From assembly GCA_030620925.1 (NCBI GenBank), contig JAUXIQ010000173.1, forward strand, positions 1-5,156: 5,156 nt of DNA, read 5' to 3'. The notes below the pieces were generated by a model. It had not been told where the DNA came from, did no database searches, and worked only from the letters and a program-made list of their open reading frames with translations. The DNA comes from Nitrospinota bacterium (lineage in GTDB: Bacteria > JAUXIQ01). A program made the position numbers and the translations under genes. Below are positions 1-4,409 of this stretch, one piece after another. Every line of letters starts with the position of its first letter. Position 1 is the first letter of the stretch.

Positions 1-1440
1 ATCGCAGGTAGATCAAAGCACTTTTACAGTATATTCGAAAAGATGAAGCGCCAGGATATAAGCTTCGAGGAAGTTTACGATCTTGTGGGTATCCGCGTCA
101 TCGCTTTTGCAATGCCCGACTGCTATACAATACTGGGTCTGGTTCATTCGCTGTGGAAACCGATCCCCGGCCGGTTCAAGGATTATGTCGCCCTGCCGAA
201 ATCGAACATGTACCAATCCTTGCACACCACGGTTATTGGGCCTGAAGGACAGCGCGCCGAGTTTCAGATACGAACCGAGGAGATGCACAAGATAGCCGAG
301 GAAGGCTTCGCCTCTCACTGGCAATACAAGGAAGGCAAGGCCACAGAAGATCAATACCAGGACAAGATAAACTGGCTGAGGCAGCTCCTCGAATCGCAGC
401 AGGAGTTGAAAGACCCCCGGGAATTTCTGGAGGCGGTGAAGATAGACCTCTTCCCCGATGACGCATACGTTTTTACTCCCGCCGGGGATGTAAGGAGGCT
501 TCCCAGGGGCTCCACCATTATAGATTTCGCTTACCTGATCCATACGGATATCGGCCATAAATGTTCCGGTGCCCGGGTCAACGGCCGGATGGTACCCTTG
601 AAATATGAGCTCAAGAACGGCGACCGGGTGGAGGTGATCACTTCTCCCAACCACAAACCCAGCAGGGATTGGCTGAACATCGTTAAGACTTCCCGGGCCA
701 GAACCAAGATTAAAGCCTGGCTCAAAGCCGAGCAGAGGAAATGGAGCGTGGCTCTCGGGAAGGAGTTGGCCGAGAAAGAGCTCAAGCGGCATCATGTTAA
801 CATCAGCAAAATCATAGGCTCGGAAAAGTTTCAGGAAACCGTCAACAGGTTCGGGTTCAGCGCCGAGGAGGACCTGCTGGCGGCCATCGGCTACGGCAAG
901 CTGTCAGTGCTTCAGGCGTTCAAGCCCTATCTCCCCGAAAAGGCCGCTCCCCCCAAAAAGAAAGTCCAACAACCCGAAAAACCGCTGGATGGCACGGGAA
1001 TAAGGGTGGGTGGACTGGAAAACGAAAACATAATGGTGCGCATTGCCAAATGTTGCAGCCCCGTTCCGGGGGACGACATAGTGGGATTTATCACCAGGGG
1101 CCGGGGCCTTTCGGTGCACTCGGTGGATTGTCCCAGCGTGCACATGCTTGAATACGACTCCGAGCGCATGATAAAAGTGGAATGGGAAACGGATAAAGAG
1201 AACACTTATTCGGTTAAAATCTATGTGGTTACGTGGGACAAGGCGGGCCTTCTGGCCAAGATAAGCTCGGCTATCGCTTCCAGGGGAGTGGACATAAGAG
1301 AGGCCAACGTGGAGACCAGGGACGACAAAAAGGCATACCTCCATTTCATCATAGAAATAGCTGACCTCTCGCACTTGAAGCAAGTGCTCTCGTCCATAAG
1401 TAAGATTGAAGGGGTGTTGAGTGTGAAGAGGGGCCCCTGA
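1..1440 (+). CDS. relA/spoT homologue: RelA/SpoT-family (p)ppGpp synthetase/hydrolase, N-terminus outside the window
   Basis: Long RelA/SpoT homologue. The family makes (p)ppGpp from ATP and GTP/GDP and, when bifunctional, also degrades it, as the stringent-response alarmone enzyme. The frame is open from base 1, so 479 residues are visible; the ATG at 43 is internal because family-like residues (GRSKHFYSIF) precede it. Domains, numbered from the first codon in the window: synthetase to about 113, with RFKD at 58-61 and NMYQSLHTTV just after; TGS about 152-212; a helical linker to about 330; a zinc-finger/RIS-type region with C351, C352, H373 and C377; and an ACT domain about 403-479. The RxKD form of the synthetase motif is typical of bifunctional Rel/SpoT rather than EFDD-type RelA, so hydrolase activity is likely. 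The HD hydrolase domain itself would lie upstream and is not visible. The gene converges on rpmB. Confidence 0.97.
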   Translation: MAGRSKHFYSIFEKMKRQDISFEEVYDLVGIRVIAFAMPDCYTILGLVHSLWKPIPGRFKDYVALPKSNMYQSLHTTVIGPEGQRAEFQIRTEEMHKIAEEGFASHWQYKEGKATEDQYQDKINWLRQLLESQQELKDPREFLEAVKIDLFPDDAYVFTPAGDVRRLPRGSTIIDFAYLIHTDIGHKCSGARVNGRMVPLKYELKNGDRVEVITSPNHKPSRDWLNIVKTSRARTKIKAWLKAEQRKWSVALGKELAEKELKRHHVNISKIIGSEKFQETVNRFGFSAEEDLLAAIGYGKLSVLQAFKPYLPEKAAPPKKKVQQPEKPLDGTGIRVGGLENENIMVRIAKCCSPVPGDDIVGFITRGRGLSVHSVDCPSVHMLEYDSERMIKVEWETDKENTYSVKIYVVTWDKAGLLAKISSAIASRGVDIREANVETRDDKKAYLHFIIEIADLSHLKQVLSSISKIEGVLSVKRGP

Positions 1441-1449
1441 GGGCCCCTC
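1428..1449 (+). terminator. GC-rich hairpin with the rel stop codon in its loop (weak terminator candidate)
   Basis: Bases 1428-1436 pair with 1441-1449 (9 bp, almost all G/C) around a four-base loop CTGA that contains the TGA stop codon at 1438-1440. No T-run follows; the next bases are CTCTGAGTG. It is therefore not a classic intrinsic terminator. It could help 3'-end formation or mRNA stability, possibly together with the convergent rpmB terminator just downstream. Confidence 0.4.
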
Positions 1450-1465
1450 CTCTGAGTGTCGGCGT

Positions 1466-1515
1466 AAAAAAAAGGCGCCTGCCCTCAATAGAAAATATGG
1501 GATCGGGAGGCGCCT
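1466..1515 (-). terminator. Intrinsic terminator of rpmB
   Basis: Read on the minus strand, AGGCGCCT plus CCC (1515 to 1505) pairs with GGG and AGGCGCCT (1484 to 1473), with one bulged base and a loop of about 20 nt, then runs directly into eight T (complement of A at 1466-1473). The first arm begins two bases after the rpmB stop codon. On the plus strand no T-run follows the hairpin, so it should act mainly for rpmB. Confidence 0.9.
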
Positions 1516-1517
1516 GA

Positions 1518-1709
1518 TTAAGCTACTCTAGTAACCTTCCCCGAACGCAGGCATCTGCTGCATACCTTGACCCTGCGGGGTTTGCCGTCGATGATAACCC
1601 TCATTTTTTGAACGTTGGGATTCCATACCTTGCGGTTGACGTTATGGGCGTGGCTTATCTGTCGACCCACCTGAGGTCCTTTTCCGCATATATCGCACCT
1701 GTTAGCCAA
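1518..1709 (-). CDS. rpmB: 50S ribosomal protein L28 (bL28), TTG start
   Basis: Ribosomal protein bL28, a component of the large subunit. The 63-residue product has the expected family length and sequence, opening with [14 protein letters not shown] and containing SHAHN and a basic middle and tail. Four cysteines in two CxxC pairs (C5/C8 and C50/C53) form the zinc-ribbon seen in the zinc-binding form of L28; many bacteria also have cysteine-free versions. The start is inferred as TTG at 1709-1707, because GGGAG (1723-1719) lies 9 nt upstream and the protein then begins M-A-N-R-C as in most relatives. The ATG at 1715-1713 would add two residues but sits only 3 nt from that Shine-Dalgarno sequence. 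The frame stays open upstream to 2066, but that stretch covers the promoter and the divergent gene. Its own promoter and terminator make this a single-gene transcript. Confidence 0.96.
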   Translation of the reverse strand: MANRCDICGKGPQVGRQISHAHNVNRKVWNPNVQKMRVIIDGKPRRVKVCSRCLRSGKVTRVA

Positions 1710-1718
1710 TTCCATCCA

Positions 1719-1723
1719 CTCCC
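1719..1723 (-). promoter_or_regulatory. Ribosome binding site deciding the rpmB TTG start
   Basis: Minus-strand GGGAG lies 9 nt before TTG (1709-1707) but only 3 nt before the nearby ATG (1715-1713). The spacing favours TTG, in agreement with the L28 family N-terminus. Confidence 0.6.
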
Positions 1724-1735
1724 GTAAGTAAGATA

Positions 1736-1765
1736 TTGCCAAATGTGTTAAACTTTCCATATAAT
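1736..1765 (+). promoter_or_regulatory. Sigma70-type promoter for the rightward operon
   Basis: TTGCCA (-35, 1736-1741), an 18-nt spacer, and a perfect TATAAT (-10, 1760-1765). The predicted start is near 1772, giving a leader of about 64 nt before the ATG at 1836. The -10 bases are shared with the leftward rpmB promoter. Confidence 0.75.
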
Positions 1766-1789
1766 AGCACCCACGGTTCTCTATTTCAA
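1761..1789 (-). promoter_or_regulatory. Sigma70-type promoter for rpmB, extended -10
   Basis: Read on the minus strand: TTGAAA (-35, 1789-1784), a 17-nt spacer ending in TGC (extended -10 TGn, 1769-1767), and TATTAT (-10, 1766-1761). The predicted start is near 1754, about 45 nt before the TTG codon. It overlaps the rightward -10 at 1761-1765, so one polymerase at the core should exclude the other. Confidence 0.75.
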
Positions 1790-1835
1790 ACAAAATGTAT
1801 TCTGGATTCACTTCCAGGAAGTCGGGAGGTGTCCC

Positions 1836-2096
1836 ATGGCGGAAAAGAGCATAGGGCGGGTGGTCAAGTATTTCTCCAAGGCGGGAGCCGCTGCCATTGA
1901 ACTGGAGAGAGAAAACCTCAAAATCGGTGATACCGTGGTCTTCAGAGGGCATACCACCGATTTCACCCAGACCATCGATTCCATGCAGGTAGACAACCAG
2001 CCCATAGAGGAAGCGAAGCCCGGCGATTCTGTAGGCATCAAAGTCAGCGAGCGAGTCCGCCCGCACGATGAGGTGTTAAAGGTAATCCCCGATTAA
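1836..2096 (+). CDS. Stand-alone translation elongation factor domain-2-like protein
   Basis: An 86-residue protein that matches the small 'translation elongation factor-like' family, a single beta-barrel similar to domain 2 of EF-Tu/IF-2, known from archaea and some bacteria. It opens with [18 protein letters not shown], has the strand turn [11 protein letters not shown], then the characteristic [14 protein letters not shown] (residues 38-51), and ends with [10 protein letters not shown] and a short tail. There is no GTP-binding P-loop or other GTPase motif, so it cannot be a translational GTPase itself. A strong Shine-Dalgarno GGGAGGTG (1824-1831) fixes the ATG. It is the first gene after the rightward promoter, with the propeller gene 56 bp downstream. 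The cellular role of the family is not established to my knowledge; RNA or ribosome binding is a guess from the fold. Confidence 0.85.
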   Translation: MAEKSIGRVVKYFSKAGAAAIELERENLKIGDTVVFRGHTTDFTQTIDSMQVDNQPIEEAKPGDSVGIKVSERVRPHDEVLKVIPD

Positions 2097-2102
2097 TAAC
2101 AC

Positions 2103-2120
2103 CGGGCGACCATACGCCCG
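2103..2120 (+). other. Small intergenic hairpin without T-run
   Basis: CGGGCG (2103-2108) pairs with CGCCCG (2115-2120) around a 6-nt loop between the EF-like gene and the propeller gene. No T-tract follows, so full termination is unlikely. It may attenuate or protect mRNA within the operon. Confidence 0.35.
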
Positions 2121-2152
2121 CCTCATAAAACTATTAGAGAAAGGGTATCCCC

Positions 2153-3016
2153 GTGCCAAAGAAGAAGTGCGCCGCTTTACTGGCTGTTTCCACCCTTGCC
2201 ATATTCATGTTTCTGCCCCGGGTATGGGCCTGGGAAGCGAGAGGTTTCAGGACACCGGAGAGCGTCCTTGCCGACCCTGCCACCGGATACATCTACGTCT
2301 CCAACATCAACGGCTCGCCTACCGCGAAGGACGGTAACGGCTTCATATCCAGGCTGAACTCCGACGGATCTATAAAAGAACTCAAGTTTATCCGCGGAGG
2401 CGGTGCTTTTACGCTTAACGCACCCAAGGGCCTGGTCCTGGCCGGGGGTCTGCTCTACGTGACGGACATCACCCACGTGCTGGCCTTCAACCTCGAAGAT
2501 GGAACGATCGCCGCCGACATAAACCTTAAACCGCTGGGCGCTTCCTTCCTGAACGACCTGGCCGCCGACGCAGAGGGAAACCTCTATGTCTCGGATACCG
2601 CCACCAACTCCATCTTCCTGATCAAAACCGCGGCGGGGAACGAGGTCAGCCTGTTTATACGGAATAAAAGGCTGAGGGGACCTAACGGGCTGGCGATCCA
2701 TCCGGTAACGGGAGATATTATCGTGGCCAGTTTCAGCGGGGGCCGGCTCCTTAAGATCAAAGGAGGGGGAGTCACGCAGCTGGAGGTGGGCAGACGCTTT
2801 GAAAATCTTGACGGCGTAGATTACGACAGCGAAGGCAACATCTATTTCTCCGACTTCGGCGCCGGGGTGGTCTATAAAGTGGGGCAGAACGGGAAGGCGG
2901 TTGCTGTGGACAAGAGGCTGAACAGCCCTGCGGACATCTTTGTAGACAAAGTGAATAACATCCTTCTGATACCCGATTTTTCCGCAAACCGGGTGAAAGC
3001 CATCCCTCTTAAATGA
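2153..3016 (+). CDS. Exported SMP-30/NHL-like six-bladed beta-propeller protein, GTG start
   Basis: A 287-residue protein with an N-terminal signal peptide: KKK at 3-5, a hydrophobic core about 7-21, and a likely signal-peptidase site after VWA (residue 26). The mature part has about six repeats of roughly 40 residues ending in strands such as GNLYVSD, GDIIVAS, GNIYFSD and NNILLIPD, as in SMP-30/gluconolactonase and NHL propellers. Candidate metal-site residues by analogy with SMP-30 are E36, N178 (GPNGLA) and D220 (LDGVDYD). SMP-30 enzymes hydrolyse lactones, but many propellers of this type are only binding proteins, so the substrate is unknown. The GTG start is supported by an upstream AGAAAGGG, an in-frame stop at 2135-2137, and the need for the lysines that open the signal peptide; the next in-frame ATG lies inside the hydrophobic core. 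The deacetylase gene follows after 30 bp, so co-transcription is likely. Confidence 0.85.
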   Translation: MPKKKCAALLAVSTLAIFMFLPRVWAWEARGFRTPESVLADPATGYIYVSNINGSPTAKDGNGFISRLNSDGSIKELKFIRGGGAFTLNAPKGLVLAGGLLYVTDITHVLAFNLEDGTIAADINLKPLGASFLNDLAADAEGNLYVSDTATNSIFLIKTAAGNEVSLFIRNKRLRGPNGLAIHPVTGDIIVASFSGGRLLKIKGGGVTQLEVGRRFENLDGVDYDSEGNIYFSDFGAGVVYKVGQNGKAVAVDKRLNSPADIFVDKVNNILLIPDFSANRVKAIPLK

Positions 3017-3046
3017 GGGATATCAACCTGAAGAGGACGGAACGTC

Positions 3047-3847
3047 ATGTGGAAGGACAATAAAAGGTGCGCAGTAGGTCTATCTTTCGATTTCGACGCC
3101 GAATCCCTCTGGATGGGGAACTACCGGTATGATTACCCCGCCGTGCTGGCCCGCGGCGAATACGGGGCCAGGGCCGGTCTGCCCAGGATTCTTAAAATTC
3201 TGGGGCGGCACGACGTCAAGGCCACCTTTTTCGTCCCCGGCTACACGGCGGAGAAATACCCTCACCTCATTCAGCAGATTCATGAACAAGGCCACGAGTT
3301 GGGCCACCACGGCTACTTGCACGAGAACCCGGGCAAATGTCTGCCGGATGAGGAGCGGGAGATCATCCAGAAGGGTATCGACTGCCTGAAGGATATTACC
3401 GGCTACGCCCCCGTTGGCTACCGCATCCCCAGCGGCGTGCACAGCCCCCAAACGCTGGAGCTGCTGCTGGAGTTCGGCTTCCAGTATGAGAGCAGTATGG
3501 TGGCCGACGACACGCCTTACATGCTCGATGTCGGGGACGGCGGCGCAAAGATGCTGGAGATTCCCTTTAGCTGGGAGCTGGACGACGCCCCCCACTTCTT
3601 GTTCCGCCAGAAGCCTTACCAGACGGGGATGTCCAGCCAGTCAAAGGTCTACGAAATATGGGCCGCCGAGTTCGAGGTCTGCTACCAGGAGGGAGGTTAC
3701 TACGGCCTCACCTGCCACCCCCAGGTGATCGGCCGCCGACACCGCGCCCAGATGTACGATAAGCTTCTAGCCTTCATCAAAAGCTTCCCCGACGTCTGGA
3801 TCGCTACCCATATAGATATCGCCCGCCACATCCTGGACTCGCAATAG
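3047..3847 (+). CDS. Polysaccharide deacetylase (NodB/CE4 family), HpPgdA/PuuE-like, cytoplasmic
   Basis: A 266-residue protein of the carbohydrate esterase 4 (NodB homology) fold, metal-dependent enzymes that remove N- or O-acetyl groups from glycans or, in the PuuE branch, act on allantoin-like amides. Visible motifs: SFDFD (D15, D17; motif 1), VKATFFVPG about 57-65, HHGYLH with H88 and H92 (HxxxH metal site, motif 2), GYRIPSG with R126 (motif 3), and TCHP with H224 (motif 5). D17, H88 and H92 should bind the metal. The DxD spacing rather than the adjacent DD of chitin deacetylases fits the HpPgdA/PuuE branch. There is no signal peptide or membrane segment, unlike secreted peptidoglycan deacetylases, so it should act in the cytoplasm. 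The start is ATG with an AGAGGA-type ribosome site about 9 nt upstream. It is the last gene of the rightward operon and the terminator follows. The exact substrate cannot be read from sequence. Confidence 0.92.
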   Translation: MWKDNKRCAVGLSFDFDAESLWMGNYRYDYPAVLARGEYGARAGLPRILKILGRHDVKATFFVPGYTAEKYPHLIQQIHEQGHELGHHGYLHENPGKCLPDEEREIIQKGIDCLKDITGYAPVGYRIPSGVHSPQTLELLLEFGFQYESSMVADDTPYMLDVGDGGAKMLEIPFSWELDDAPHFLFRQKPYQTGMSSQSKVYEIWAAEFEVCYQEGGYYGLTCHPQVIGRRHRAQMYDKLLAFIKSFPDVWIATHIDIARHILDSQ

Positions 3848-3863
3848 AGCGAACAGTCAGATA

Positions 3864-3883
3864 CCCGCCCATTCATGGGCGGG
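3864..3883 (+). terminator. First of two tandem hairpins after the deacetylase gene
   Basis: CCCGCCCA (3864-3871) pairs with TGGGCGGG (3876-3883) around TTCA, 16 nt after the stop codon. No proper T-run follows directly, so it is probably a 3'-end stabilising hairpin or auxiliary terminator ahead of the stronger one at 3902. Confidence 0.5.
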
Positions 3884-3901
3884 AGTGTCATGATTTTCAC
3901 G

Positions 3902-3931
3902 AACCCCCGGACTTGTCCGGGGGTTGTTTTT
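3902..3931 (+). terminator. Intrinsic terminator of the rightward operon
   Basis: A perfect 11-bp stem, AACCCCCGGAC (3902-3912) with GTCCGGGGGTT (3915-3925), and a two-base TT between the arms (in practice a slightly shorter stem with a 4-nt loop), followed by GTTTTT. A classic Rho-independent terminator. Confidence 0.9.
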
Positions 3932-3959
3932 GTAGAGACAATTCATGAATTGTCTCTAC
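3932..3959. repeat. 28-bp perfect palindrome with GTAG/CTAC ends (REP-like)
   Basis: A perfect inverted repeat: GTAG, then arm AGACAATT, centre CATG, arm AATTGTCT, then CTAC. It begins at the base directly after the terminator T-run. Its plan (GTAG foot, 8-bp arm, tiny loop) matches two other palindromes at 4081 and 4166, although the arm sequence differs. Confidence 0.75.
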
Positions 3960-4014
3960 GAGTGGTTGTACTTTACATGTTACTCTGGTTACTAGAGTCT
4001 CCCTCCCTTGACGG

Positions 4015-4046
4015 GAGGGATTAAGGGAGGGTGATCAAGGGTGACC
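4015..4046 (+). repeat. Direct repeat copy 1 (32 bp)
   Basis: Starts GAGGGATTAAGGGAGGG and ends GATCAAGGGTGACC. It matches the unit at 4141-4173 except for one extra G and two substitutions. It directly follows, and partly overlaps, the TCCCTCCC/GGGAGGGA hairpin. Confidence 0.8.
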
Positions 4047-4080
4047 ATCCCGCGGAAAGCGGGATATAACCCGCCCAACT

Positions 4081-4104
4081 GGGGCGTATGCGATACGCCC
4101 CTAC
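4081..4104 (-). repeat. REP-like palindrome, GTAG family member 2
   Basis: On the minus strand: GTAG, then arm GGGCGTAT, loop CGC, arm ATACGCCC. Counting the last G of GTAG with its C partner at 4081-4101, the stem is 9 bp. It shares the plan of 3932 and 4166 with a different arm sequence. Confidence 0.7.
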
Positions 4105-4140
4105 AATCGCGCCTGTCCCGCCTGCCTCGGGGCAGGGGTG

Positions 4141-4173
4141 GAGGGGATTAAGGGAGAGTGATCAAGGGCGACC
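4141..4173 (+). repeat. Direct repeat copy 2 (33 bp)
   Basis: Starts GAGGGGATTAAGGGAGAG and ends GATCAAGGGCGACC, near-identical to 4015-4046 with the copies 126 bp apart. Its last eight bases are also the first arm of the palindrome at 4166-4188, so the direct repeat and the palindrome are parts of one composite unit here. In copy 1 the second arm is missing. Confidence 0.8.
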
Positions 4174-4188
4174 GCCGGTCGCCCCTAC
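4166..4188 (-). repeat. REP-like palindrome, GTAG family member 3
   Basis: On the minus strand: GTAG, then arm GGGCGACC, loop GGC, arm GGTCGCCC. Same plan as the palindromes at 3932 and 4081. Confidence 0.7.
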
Positions 4189-4198
4189 CCTGGCTCTT

Positions 4199-4216
4199 GT
4201 AGGAGCGGTATCCCGC
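4199..4216 (+). repeat. Possible degenerate GTAG hairpin on the opposite strand
   Basis: GTAG at 4199-4202 is followed by GCGG (4205-4208), loop TATC, and CCGC (4213-4216). It resembles the other GTAG palindromes but has only a 4-bp stem and lies in plus orientation, opposite to members 2 and 3, as expected of one half of an inverted REP pair. Weak. Confidence 0.3.
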
Positions 4217-4225
4217 AGCAGTCGG

Positions 4226-4254
4226 AATCGCGATTAAGCCATACCGTGCACGGT
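4226..4254. repeat. Two neighbouring short perfect palindromes
   Basis: AATCGCGATT (4226-4235) and ACCGTGCACGGT (4243-4254) lie with centres about 18 bp apart. They could be protein binding sites or repeat debris; no promoter next to them supports an operator role. Confidence 0.3.
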
Positions 4255-4344
4255 GGGTTTATTTGCTGAGGGTTCATGAGCGGCGGGTGAGCTTGTTGGC
4301 GAATATGCTTATTAGCCCGTCGAGCGTGATGCAATCCATAATTA

Positions 4345-4375
4345 AAAAGGCAGGGCCATATCGGCCCTGCCTTTT
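4345..4375 (-). terminator. Terminator of the leftward repeat-protein gene, probably bidirectional
   Basis: AAAAGGCAGGGCC (4345-4357) pairs with GGCCCTGCCTTTT (4363-4375), a 13-bp stem with a 5-nt loop. On the minus strand the stem ends in a T-run (complement of A at 4344-4348), about 35 nt after the stop codon at 4410. On the plus strand it ends in TTTT with a further T8 at 4381-4388, so it can also stop rightward transcription. Confidence 0.9.
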
Positions 4376-4409
4376 GGATATTTTTTTTCGGTGTCGCTTG
4401 TCGTTCAGA

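Larger units (their letters stand above)
3960..4260. other. Non-coding intergenic stretch rich in hairpins and short repeats
   Basis: No supported gene. Besides the individually listed elements it holds ACTCT/AGAGT (3982-3998, 7-nt loop), TCCCTCCC/GGGAGGGA (4000-4020), ATCCCGC/GCGGGAT (4047-4065) and CCTGCC/GGCAGG (4121-4136). Almost every 15-25 bases can fold on themselves. This looks like accumulated mobile or REP-like palindromic units between two converging transcription units. Confidence 0.7.

Noticed and set aside
13-795. Long minus-strand open frame of 260 codons
   Set aside because: It lies wholly opposite the well-recognised RelA/SpoT coding frame and its product resembles no family I know.
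904-1488. Minus-strand open frame of 194 codons
   Set aside because: Antisense to the RelA/SpoT zinc-finger and ACT domains, and its start side overlaps the rpmB terminator; no recognisable domain.
1772-1835. Riboswitch or ribosomal-protein leader in the 5' region of the EF-like gene
   Set aside because: The leader is only about 64 nt and shows no clear conserved aptamer or terminator/antiterminator pair.
1710-2066. N-terminal extension of rpmB to 182 residues
   Set aside because: The extra part covers both promoters and the opposite strand of the EF-like gene; L28 is normally about 63 residues.
2103-2120. Intrinsic terminator between the EF-like and propeller genes
   Set aside because: The 6-bp hairpin has no T-run, so it is listed only as a hairpin and the operon is kept intact.
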